From Rhodanobacteraceae bacterium (GTDB lineage: Bacteria; Pseudomonadota; Gammaproteobacteria; Xanthomonadales; SZUA-5), in the NCBI GenBank assembly GCA_016713135.1, contig JADJPR010000005.1, positions 1 to 64,000 on the forward strand: DNA of 64,000 nt. Direction: 5' to 3'. Positions 1 through 8,142 of this stretch are shown one piece after another. Every line of letters starts with the position of its first letter. The first letter of the stretch is position 1. The position numbers and the translations under genes were made by a program. The notes under the pieces are model-generated. The model saw only the letters and a list, made by a program, of their open reading frames with translations. It made no database searches and was not told where the DNA came from.

Positions 1-37
1 GCAGGAGCCGGGAGGTCTCCGGTCCGACCGGTGGGCG

Positions 38-1590
38 GTGACGCCTGTCGGCCCGTGTCGGGAAGGCGAGGAGCCGAAGCCGACAATGCGGACCGGAGAA
101 GTCAGACTGCTGCGTAGTAGCGATGAAGTGGGCGAACAAGAACGCGCGCGCGAGGGCGGAGTTCATGGAGCGAAGGCGGCAGGCCGAAGGGAACGCGGGA
201 CAGCCACGCACGCGCCGGACGCAGAGCCGGGAAAGCGTGTCACTGCAGCTGCACCGTGTACGCGAACGGGCGAAAGTCCCGAGGGGCAGGAGCGCTTCAC
301 GGCGCTGTTGCACCACCTCACGCCATCGCTGTTGGCGGCCGCTTTTTCCTGGTTGAAGCGGGATGCGGCCGTCGGTGTGGATGGCGTCACGTGGCACGAC
401 TACGAGGTTGACCAGGAGCGCCGACTCGCGGGTTTGCACGAGCGTGTTCACCGTGGCACCTACCGAGCACGACCTTCGCGCCGCCAGTACATCGAGAAAG
501 GCTGATGGACGGCAACGTCCCTTGGGCATCGCGGCACTGGAGGACAAGATCGTGCAGCAGGGCGCTGGTGGAAGTGCTGAATGCGATTTACGAGCAGGAT
601 TTTCTGGGCTTCTCGTATGGCTTCCGACCAGGGCGTGGACAGCACGATGCGCTGGACGCTCTGGCGGTGGCGATTGGACGGGAAAAGTAAATTGGATCGT
701 GGACGCCGATTTGGCGAAGTTCTTCGACACCGTGAGTCATGGTGGTTGTGCGGTTTCTGGAGCATCGTATCGGCGATGAGCGGGGTGTTGCGGCTGATCA
801 AGGAAGTGGCTGAAAGCGGGAGTCATCGAGGACGGGGTGCACCTGGCCACCAGGTGGGGACGCCGCAAGGCGCCGTGATCTCACCGCTGTTGGCGAATGT
901 ATCTGCACTACGTCTTTGACCTCTGGGCCCAGCAATGGCGAAAGCGCCATGCCCGGGGCTCATGATCGTGGTGCGATATGCCGATGACATCGTGCTGGGA
1001 TTCCAGCACCAGGCGACGCTGAAGCATTCCTGGTTGCGATGCGCGCACGACTGGAGCGATTTGCACTGACCCTGCATCCGGAGAGACCCGGCTGCTGATG
1101 TTCAGCCGCTACGCGCAAGTGCAGCGCGACCGGGAGGGACAGGGTAAAGGCCGAGACGTTCGACTTCTTGGGGTTCACGCACATCTGCGGACGCGACCGG
1201 CGCGGCGAATTTCAACTTCGTCGCCATACTCGGCGCGTGACCGCATGCGTGCTGCCCTGGTGGCGATCAAGGACGGCCTGCGGAGTCGACTCCACCAGCC
1301 GATCCCGGTTCAGGGGAAATGGCTGGGGCAGGTGGTTGGCGGTTACATGGCCTACCACGGCGTACCGACCAACTTTCATCGGCTGGACGCGTTCCGGCAC
1401 TACGCGGTCGACCACTGGCGCAAAGGCGCTCAAGCGTCGCAGCCAGCGGGGCTCCACCACGTGGGACCGAATGAGCCAGCTGGCGGAGGGCTTACATTCC
1501 CCGACCGCGCATCACCATCCCTGGCCCAGCGTGCGCTTTCGCGTCAAACCCAAGGTGGGAGCCCGGTGCGTTAATTGCGCCCCGCCGGGA
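38..1590 (+). pseudogene. Broken group II intron reverse transcriptase/maturase
   Basis: Pieces of one LtrA-type reverse transcriptase lie in order but in different frames. The N-terminal part runs to about 500 (LKRDAAVGVDGVTW, then RRQYIEKG). The RT block FLGFSYGFRPGRGQHDAL is at about 600–655, WIVDADLAKFFDTVSH at about 692–740, and the catalytic YADD at 977–988. The C-terminal part (AYHGVPTNFHRLDAFRHYAV, then RGSTTWDRMSQL) is at about 1345–1490. At least five frame changes separate these blocks, so no functional protein can be made from the sequence as given. Group II intron RTs act in intron splicing and retrohoming. The upstream 120 bases look like intron RNA rather than coding sequence. 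I cannot tell true decay from sequencing indels; two more genes within the next 3 kb are also frameshifted. Confidence 0.85.
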
Positions 1591-1595
1591 TCTGT

Positions 1596-1629
1596 GCGGG
1601 AGGTGCCCGGTGACGGGCATTCCTACCGC
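1596..1629 (+). other. Group II intron domain V-like hairpin
   Basis: A 34-nt hairpin follows directly after the reverse transcriptase remnant. The outer stem is GCGG/CCGC and the inner stem is TGCCCG/CGGGCA, closed by a GTGA (GNRA-type) tetraloop, with unpaired positions between. Size, place (3' of the RT) and GNRA loop fit domain V of a group II intron, but the bulge geometry was only judged by eye, and the intron 3' boundary is not defined. Confidence 0.45.
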
Positions 1630-1690
1630 GATCGCCGAGCCTGGATTCCCGGAGATTGCCGGGGGCTTCGAACCGGACGCGATGCAGGTG

Positions 1691-2323
1691 TCATCGGGAC
1701 GCAAGGCCCAGGGCGCGCGCCAGGTTCTCGCGCGCTGGGCGCTCCAGCCTGGCGCGGAAGCACTCGGTGGCGTAGATCCAGGGCCGGTCGAGGAAGGCGC
1801 GCAGGATCTGCCCCCGCTTGAAGCGGAAGAGCAAGCCCGGGACATGCGCATATTCAGCGCGGATCTGGTGCTCGTACTCCTCGAAGCGGGCGCGTTCGGC
1901 GCCGAGGATGGACAGGTCGATGTCGACCAGCAGGCGTGCGTCGGCATCCTGCGGCACACCGTCATGGCGCGTGACGAGCACCAGCGCATGCACCCGTCCG
2001 GCGGCTTCTTCGGACACGCCGGCGCCGCGCAGCACCTCGCGCGCCCAGTCGGCGCTGGCCTCCTCGTTGCGCTTGCTGCGGACGTCGTAGATCGCATCGT
2101 GGAACCACAACGCGAGTTCCAGCTGGGATGGCTGCTGCGCCTGCTCGGCGACCGCCTCGAACCCGGCGAGACATTCGTCCAGATGCTGCAGCGTGTGGTA
2201 GTGGCGATGGGCCTCCGCGTAGCACCGGAGCAAAGCGTCGCGCCAGGCCACGCCATCGCCCTTGGCACCAGCGCCGTTCCAGGCCCGCCGCCAGCTGCGC
2301 GTGAACCGGTCCATGGTCGTCAT
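1691..2323 (-). CDS. HD-superfamily metal-dependent phosphohydrolase-like protein
   Basis: The protein has 210 residues. It resembles the family of predicted HD-superfamily hydrolases (COG4339 type, often misnamed NMDA receptor subunit). Visible family features are HYHTLQHLDECL near residue 40 and ELALWFHDAIYD near residue 70, the latter carrying the HD pair, followed by KRNEEASADWAREVL and LVLVTRH; the histidines and aspartates would bind a divalent metal. The ATG at 2323 was chosen because GGAGG lies 5 bases upstream; a longer reading from 2476 lacks this support. It is intact although genes on both sides are frameshifted. The substrate is unknown. The gene stands alone between the intron remnant and a divergent SnoaL-like gene. 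Confidence 0.75.
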   Translation of the reverse strand: MTTMDRFTRSWRRAWNGAGAKGDGVAWRDALLRCYAEAHRHYHTLQHLDECLAGFEAVAEQAQQPSQLELALWFHDAIYDVRSKRNEEASADWAREVLRGAGVSEEAAGRVHALVLVTRHDGVPQDADARLLVDIDLSILGAERARFEEYEHQIRAEYAHVPGLLFRFKRGQILRAFLDRPWIYATECFRARLERPARENLARALGLASR

Positions 2324-2537
2324 CCGTTCCTCCATGCATACCTGCGCCCAGGCGCCCAGCATGCGGGCAAGTCTTTCCGCAGGCCAACACTTGGTCGGCG
2401 TCCCGGCCGTGCCGCCCACAGCCCGCTGGTGTGCGCCAACGGCATTGAGGGCCCGGCGCACGATTTCCCTGGTCAAGGCTTGGCCGAGGATCTTCGGCCG
2501 CTATGCTCAGCAGGCCGATTCCGCCAGGAGCCCACTG

Positions 2538-2974
2538 ATGAACATCGACATCACCAACCGTGCGCGCCGCTGGTTCACTGAAGTGTGGGCGAACAAAGAC
2601 CGCGCGCTGGTTGCCGAGTGGATGGCCGAGGACACCCGCGGCGAGGCCGCCGGGCGCGTGATCGAGGGCCGCGACGCCTGGCTGCGCGAAGTCTTCGAGC
2701 CCTTCTCCGCGGCCTTCCCGGACATGCGCTTCGACGTGCTCGGCACGGTCACCGAGGCCGAGCAGGTGGTGGTCCGCTGGCGCATGCACGGCACCCCATC
2801 AGGGCGATTCGCTCGGGCTGCCCGCCTGCGGCCGGCGCGTACGCTTCGACGGCATCACCTGGCTGCGCTTCGCCAGCCGGGCAGATCGTCGAGGGACAGG
2901 ACGGCTTCGACGTCGGCTCCCTGTTCCAGGCCCTTGCCCAGGGCGGCAGCAGCGGCGGCGTACAGGTCCTCTGA
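2538..2974 (+). pseudogene. SnoaL-like polyketide cyclase family protein, frameshifted
   Basis: The ATG at 2538 follows AGGAG with good spacing. The reading starts MNIDITNRARRWFTEVWANK and looks like an NTF2-fold SnoaL/ester cyclase family protein (RVIEGRDAWLREVFEPFSAAFPDM). The frame breaks twice, near 2795 (an extra C in an ACCCC run) and near 2877 (AGCCGGG where AGCGGG would keep frame). Correcting both gives a continuous protein of about 144 residues ending GGSSGGVQVL. Both indels look like single-base insertions at C or G runs, the kind long-read sequencing makes, so the gene may be intact in the organism. SnoaL-like proteins are small alpha+beta barrels of varied function; no substrate can be inferred. 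Confidence 0.7.
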
Positions 2975-3083
2975 ATTGGACGCGGGTGCCCGCCTGCGGG
3001 ACCATCGCGCCGGCGAAGACTGGAACGCCCGCAGGCGGCCAGTCCGCGCTAACCTGCGCAGTACGCCACGATCAGGGATTCCC

Positions 3084-4225
3084 ATGTCGCGCAGCCCCCC
3101 CGCACCCGCCCGTCTGGGCGCGTCGCTTCCAGCCTTCTGGCCTGCCTGCTCGCGCTCTGGACCCAGGCGCAAGCCGGCGCCCCGGATCCGCGCGCCACCG
3201 CGCTGATCCAGCAGTTCGGCCTGGCCGAGGCGAAGACCGCCTCGCGCGACTTGCCGGGCTGGAAAGGCGCCGGGACTGGTCGTGGTCGCCTACGCCGATG
3301 CGGCGCAGCTCGCTGCACTGCACGCCCTCGCCCCGGAAGCCAAGGTGGAGGCGCTGGCCGAGGGCGACGCGCGCAAGGCGCAACTTGCCGCTGCCCAGGT
3401 CGTGATCGGACCCTGCGATCCGGCCCTGCTGGCCGACGCCACGTCGGTGCACTGGTTCCAGGCGCTGTCGGTCGGCGTCGAAGCGCTGCGTGGCGGTACC
3501 GGGACTGGCGCAGCGCGGCCTGACGCTGAGCAACATGCAGCGTACCAGCGCGCAGCCGATCGCTGAGCACGCGATGGCGATGCTGCTCGCCCTGACCCGC
3601 GGCCTCAGCGTGCACGGCCGCAACCAGGCCGCCGGCGAGTGGGCGCGCGATGCCGCCCCGCGCGCCGGGATGCGCGAAGTCGGCGGTCGCACCCTGTTGC
3701 TGGTCGGTCTCGGCGGCATCGGCACCGAGGTCGCACGCCGCGCGCATGGCCGGGCATGCGCGTCATCGCCACCCGCAACAGCAGCCGCGAGGGCCCGGAT
3801 TTCGTCGCGAAGGTGGGATTGCCAGGCGAACTGCTGGCCTTTGCCGCGGAAGCCGACGTGGTGGTCAACGCCGCGCCGCTGACGCCGCAGACCACTGGGA
3901 TCTTCAACGCCGAATTCTTCGCGGCGATCAAGCCGGGCGGCTATTTCATCAACGTCGCGCGCGGGCGCAGCGCGGTGACCGCCGACCTCGTCGCCGCGCT
4001 CGGGCAGGCCACCTGGGCGGCGCCGGGCTCGACGTCACCGATCCCGAGCCCCTGCCCGACGGCCACCCGCTGTGGGCGATGGACAATGTGGTGATCACGC
4101 CGCACGTGGCGGCGCAATCGGACGCTCAGGACGAGCGTTACCAAGTGCTCGTCGCCGAGAACCTGCGGCGCTATGTCGCCGGCGAGCCGCTGCTGAACGT
4201 AGTCGACATCGAGCGCGGTTATTGA
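3084..4225 (+). pseudogene. D-2-hydroxyacid dehydrogenase with N-terminal signal-like segment, frameshifted
   Basis: Joined fragments give a protein of about 380 residues of the NAD(P)-dependent D-2-hydroxyacid dehydrogenase family. The nucleotide-binding loop reads VGLGGIGTEVARR (about 3700), followed by ADVVVNAAPLTPQT, GGYFINVARGR with the substrate Arg (about 3940), and VVITPHVAAQ with the catalytic His (about 4090). The frame changes about five times (near 3135, 3272, 3498, 3750 and 4005). The N-terminus (LLACLLALWTQAQA) looks like a signal peptide, unusual for the core family but seen in periplasmic relatives. Substrate unknown. Sequencing error and real decay cannot be separated here. 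Confidence 0.8.
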
Positions 4226-4238
4226 GGCCCCGGCGCAG

Positions 4239-4267
4239 GGCGCTGTATCGCGCAGCGATTCAGCGCC
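4239..4267. repeat. Intergenic 29-nt hairpin repeat, copy 1
   Basis: A near-perfect hairpin: a 7-bp outer stem (GGCGCTG/CAGCGCC), a T-T mismatch, a 5-bp inner stem (ATCGC/GCGAT) and a GCA loop. It sits just after the dehydrogenase remnant. A second copy with the same layout but compensating base changes is at 12348–12376. There is no T-run, so it is not a standard terminator. The rest of 4268–4457 holds no gene; it contains further GC-rich inverted segments. Confidence 0.7.
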
Positions 4268-4457
4268 GGAGGGCTTGCGGCAACACCCGGTACCGCGATG
4301 CGCGCGCCTCGCCGGGCTACGCTTGGCCCTGAGCGCCGCCTGACTTCCGGGCGATGCGCACCTGCGGCAGGCATCCGCTGGTGTTGCGCCCACTGCCCTT
4401 CGGCCAGGCCTGCATGTATCGACACCTCACCGTGACAGCGCGCTGCGGCGGCCACCC

Positions 4458-5768
4458 GTGAGCCAGCCCGAGTCCAGCGTCTGGCGCCAGATGCTCAGCG
4501 TGCGCCGCGAGGAGCGCGCGCCGCTGGCGCTGGCGGCGCTGAGCGTGTTCCTGCTGATGACGGGTTATTTCATCCTGCGCCCGATCCGCGACCAGATGGG
4601 CGTGGCCGGTGGCGTGGACAACCTGCCGTGGCTGTTCACCGCGACCCTGCTGGCGATGTTCGCGGTCAATCCGCTTTACGCCACGCTGGTCTCGCGCTTC
4701 CCGCGGCTGACCGTGGTGGCGATCTGCTATCGCGCGTTGATGCTGTGCCTGCTGGGTTTCTGGATCGCGTTGGTGGCGCTGCCGGAAAGCTCGTCGGTGT
4801 GGACCGGGCGGGTGTTCTTCGTCTGGGTGAGCGTCTACACCCTGTTCGCCCTGAGCGTGTTCTGGGCGCTGATGGCGGACGCCTGGCGCGGCGAGTCCTC
4901 GCGCCGGCTGTACGGGATCATCGCCGCCGGCGCCACGCTGGGCGCGGTGGCAGGCGGCGCGCTGACGGCCGGGCTGGTGGACCTTGTGGGCCAGCCGGCG
5001 CTGCTGCTGGTGTCGCTGCTGATGCTTGAAGGCACGGTCTGGTGCCTGCGCGCCTTCGACCGGCGCGCACCGCGAGCCCCGGGCGCCGCGGCGATGGAAG
5101 CACCGGTCGGCGGTGGCGCGCTCGACGGTCTGCGCGCGGCGGTCAAGTCGCCCTACCTGCTCGGCATCTGCGGCTACATGCTGCTGTACACCGTGGGCTC
5201 CACCTTCCTGTACTTCCTGCAGGCGCAGGTGGTCGATGCGATGGTTGACGGGCGCGCGGCGCAGACGCGCTGGTTCGCCCAGGTGGACCTGATCGTCAAC
5301 TCGCTCACCCTGGTACTGCAACTGTTCCTGACCGGCCGGTTGATGGGGCGCCTGGGCGTCGGCCTGACGCTGGCGGCGTTGCCGCTGGTCAGCCTGATCG
5401 GATTCGCCGGTCTGGGCCTTTGGCCGGTGCTCGGGGCCGTGGTGGTGTTCACGGTGGCGCGCCGGGTCAGCAACTTCGCCTTCTCGCGCCCGGCGCGCGA
5501 GGCGCTGTTCGTGCCCCTCGCGCGCGAGGAGAAGTACAAGGCGAAGAACCTGGTCGACACCGTGGTCTACCGCACCGGCGACCAGCTCGGCGCGTGGACC
5601 AGCGGCCTGGTGACCTGGGCGGGATTCGGCATGGCCGGGCTGGCCTGGGTGGCGGCGCCATTGTCGGCGCTGTGGCTGGCGCTGGCGTTGTGGCTGGGGC
5701 GGCGTTACCGGCAGCTGCAGGATCAGCCGTCGAATCCATCCACAAACAGCGGCGTCAGCGTGGAATAG
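4458..5768 (+). CDS. NTP/NDP exchange transporter-like (Npt/MFS) membrane protein
   Basis: The protein has 436 residues and about twelve hydrophobic segments. It resembles the COG3202 family (ATP/ADP translocase-like, Npt1/Npt2 type) found in many free-living bacteria and usually labelled MFS transporter; the early segment GYFILRPIRDQMGV and EEKYKAKNLVDTVVYRTGDQ near the C-terminal third are typical of that family. Inner-membrane location. In obligate intracellular bacteria such proteins import ATP, but in free-living bacteria the substrate is not known, so nucleotide exchange is not claimed. The GTG start at 4458 has no strong ribosome site. The last 46 bases overlap the convergent gene ending at 5723. 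Confidence 0.7.
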   Translation: MSQPESSVWRQMLSVRREERAPLALAALSVFLLMTGYFILRPIRDQMGVAGGVDNLPWLFTATLLAMFAVNPLYATLVSRFPRLTVVAICYRALMLCLLGFWIALVALPESSSVWTGRVFFVWVSVYTLFALSVFWALMADAWRGESSRRLYGIIAAGATLGAVAGGALTAGLVDLVGQPALLLVSLLMLEGTVWCLRAFDRRAPRAPGAAAMEAPVGGGALDGLRAAVKSPYLLGICGYMLLYTVGSTFLYFLQAQVVDAMVDGRAAQTRWFAQVDLIVNSLTLVLQLFLTGRLMGRLGVGLTLAALPLVSLIGFAGLGLWPVLGAVVVFTVARRVSNFAFSRPAREALFVPLAREEKYKAKNLVDTVVYRTGDQLGAWTSGLVTWAGFGMAGLAWVAAPLSALWLALALWLGRRYRQLQDQPSNPSTNSGVSVE

Positions 5769-7192
5769 CCGGACGCCGTGCCCGCGTGGATCGCGCTGCC
5801 CGCGGTTGCACGCGGCGCGGGCAGCGGCTCGGCGCCGATCCATACGATCAGGCCACCAGACAAGCTTCGGGTGGACGCGGTCCACAACGCACCGGAAACA
5901 TCCACTTCATGCGCTATGGCCACCGCGAGGAAGAAAGCCTCCCGCGTCATCGGGGCGCCCAGTTCGTCGGCAAATGTCGCGCCGGTGGTGTCTACCTGCA
6001 GGCCCTGGACCTGCAGCATCGGCGGAGCGATCAGCTCCACCGGCCCACGCAGGCGCACATCGCTGGGGTCCGGATTGCCGCGTTCGCGCACTCGCGTCGC
6101 ATAGGCGCGCCCAACCCGGTCGAGATAACCCCGGACTTCCACCTGGCGCGGCTGCGCGAGGCCGTTCCCGAGGATGCCGTCCTCATCGCGGACCTGCGCG
6201 GTGCGCCGGACCAGCACGCCGAATGGCCGCAGCGCCTGGCCTGGATCAACATCCGCGGGCACCATCGGCGCCTCGAAGCGCACGACCGGGCGGATGAACT
6301 CGACCACTGCAGCGGCAAAGGTGTTTGCATCGAGATAGCTGCCTTCGACACTGACCGCCACGCCCGGGTCCAGGTCATCCTGCGCACCGAAGACGAACTG
6401 CGTCTGCGCCGACACGGTCACCACCAAGGTGCCGATATCGAATCGCTGCGCACTGGGTACCGCACTGACCAGGCCCTGCAGGAAGCCGCTCGCCCCGGCG
6501 GCTCCTGGCGGCACCAGGGAAACGCAACGGGCGCTGGACACGCCACCCAGGACCGCGCCGGGCGGCAGTGTCGGTACCGCTGCGGCACGCAGCGACACGA
6601 ACTCGCCCACGGCCGGCACTGCCGCGGCGCAGCCCGCAAAGGCCACGCCCTGGCTGGAAATCCGCTGCGTCCCCACGGTCACGGTCCCGGCACCTGCATC
6701 CACTGCCAGTACCGGCCCAGTGAGCAGAAAGGTATTTCCCGCCTGCGCGCGGCGTTCGACCAAGGTGGCCAACGTGCTTCCATTGGCGTCCACCAGCCCG
6801 GCCACCACCACCGGGGTTCCCAGCGGCAGGTTCACTGGCAGGCTGATGTTGGCCAGCGTGGTGTCGGCGGTCAGCGTCAGCGCCTGTCCGAGCACCGCCA
6901 GGGGTGCGGTCGCCGTCACCGGTCCGATCAGACTGTAGCTGAAGACCGGCGTCGCAACGGCGCCCTCGCCCACCCTCGCCGCGGCAGCCCATTCCAGGTG
7001 CATCCCATTGGGCAGCGCGCGCACATCGCCGAGTACCGCAGCTTGCCCATCGATCTGAACCGGGGTGGTCGCCGGCAGGCTGTGCGCCCGGCCATTGATC
7101 GTGAACTCCACGTTGGCGCCCTGCGCGCACGCATCGGCTGCAAGCAGCATCGCGCCCGCCAACATCAGCCAGTGACTCGATCGATTGCGCAT
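5723..7192 (-). CDS. Secreted DUF5666-type repeat protein with F-x-x-G-F tail
   Basis: The protein has 489 residues, with an N-terminal signal peptide (LMLAGAMLLAADACAQ, cleavage near residue 24). The body consists of repeated beta-rich modules of about 70–90 residues (ISSQGVAFAG..VGEFVSLRAAA; FDIGTLVVTVSAQTQFVFG..GVAVSVEGSY; RQVEVRGYLDRVGRAYATRV), matching the OB-like DUF5666 pattern. Function unknown; secreted or periplasmic. It ends LFVDGFDG, a variant of the C-terminal tail seen on four other exported proteins here. Its 3' end overlaps the transporter gene by 46 bases in convergent orientation. Confidence 0.7.
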   Translation of the reverse strand: MRNRSSHWLMLAGAMLLAADACAQGANVEFTINGRAHSLPATTPVQIDGQAAVLGDVRALPNGMHLEWAAAARVGEGAVATPVFSYSLIGPVTATAPLAVLGQALTLTADTTLANISLPVNLPLGTPVVVAGLVDANGSTLATLVERRAQAGNTFLLTGPVLAVDAGAGTVTVGTQRISSQGVAFAGCAAAVPAVGEFVSLRAAAVPTLPPGAVLGGVSSARCVSLVPPGAAGASGFLQGLVSAVPSAQRFDIGTLVVTVSAQTQFVFGAQDDLDPGVAVSVEGSYLDANTFAAAVVEFIRPVVRFEAPMVPADVDPGQALRPFGVLVRRTAQVRDEDGILGNGLAQPRQVEVRGYLDRVGRAYATRVRERGNPDPSDVRLRGPVELIAPPMLQVQGLQVDTTGATFADELGAPMTREAFFLAVAIAHEVDVSGALWTASTRSLSGGLIVWIGAEPLPAPRATAGSAIHAGTASGYSTLTPLFVDGFDG

Positions 7193-7476
7193 GGTTGGCT
7201 TTCCCGATGCTCGCGCGGGGCGCTGGTCGCCTGGGCCTGACCCGGTCTGCGCGCCCCCATCGACGCAGACGCGCGCAGTGTCCAGCCTTTAGCTTAGGCG
7301 GAACTTAGCGCGGGGATGTTGACCGTCGTCAGGCCGGCTCGCCGACCGGATCGCCGCGGTGACGCATGGATCCGGACATCGCAGCGTGCAAGGCGACCGC
7401 CATTGCGGACCAGGTGCGCCGGCGGCGGCCCCGCCGGCCTGCTTGGCGGGTGCGCCGCATTGCCCGACAATGCTGC

Positions 7477-8043
7477 ATGAGCATCCTCTGGTGGCTGGCT
7501 TACGCTGCGCTGGCCGGGTTCAGCGCGCTGATCTGCGGCTACACGCTGCTGGCGCTGGCGCGCGCCGACAGGCGCATCCGCTGGCGCCAGTTCAGCCCGT
7601 GGCGGCTGCTCGGCGCCTTGCCCTTCCTGGCGCTGGCGATCTGGCTGCTGGAGAGCGCCGAACGCACCACCCTGCGTTGCGAGCGGACGTCCGGGGTGAT
7701 CCATTGCGAGGTGTTGCGTGACCGCCTGCGGGTCAGCGAGGTCGCGCCGCTGGCACCGGGCACACTGCAGGGCGCCGAACTCGACGAGCGCAGCGATGTG
7801 GACAGCCAGGGCGATGTGACCACTCACCGCCGGGTGGCGCTGGTGACCCGCGAAGGCCGCAAGGTGCTGACACGCTGGGACCAGGGCGACGCGCTGCGCA
7901 TGCGCGACGAGATCGTCGCCTTCCTCGGCGACCCGCGCCAGCGCGCGCTCGATGCGGCCGCCGACAACCGCCCGTTCCACTACCTGACGGCGCCGATCTG
8001 GTTGGCGCTGGCGGCGCTGGTGCTGATCGGGCGCTGGGACTGA
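7477..8043 (+). CDS. Small membrane protein of unknown function
   Basis: The protein has 188 residues. Two N-terminal membrane segments (WWLAYAALAGFSALICGYTLL and LLGALPFLALAIWLL) are followed by a soluble region of about 100 residues with paired cysteines (RCERTSGVIHCEV), and a C-terminal membrane segment (LTAPIWLALAALVLIGRW). I do not recognise the family. The ATG at 7477 is preferred because it places the first membrane segment at the N-terminus; an in-frame extension back to 7366 is Arg-rich and unlikely. No clear ribosome site is seen. A 100-base gap follows before the large secreted protein. Confidence 0.55.
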   Translation: MSILWWLAYAALAGFSALICGYTLLALARADRRIRWRQFSPWRLLGALPFLALAIWLLESAERTTLRCERTSGVIHCEVLRDRLRVSEVAPLAPGTLQGAELDERSDVDSQGDVTTHRRVALVTREGRKVLTRWDQGDALRMRDEIVAFLGDPRQRALDAAADNRPFHYLTAPIWLALAALVLIGRWD

Positions 8044-8142
8044 CGCGACTTCCGCGCCGGACCCGACCGGCGGACTGTCGTTTCGGCCGGCCGATTGCGT
8101 ACTCTGGATGCCGGCACCCCGCCGGCCTGCCGGACGCACGCC

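Noticed and set aside
1..1630. Diversity-generating retroelement or retron
   Set aside because: The RT blocks match group II intron maturases; no template/variable repeat pair or msr/msd-like region is seen.
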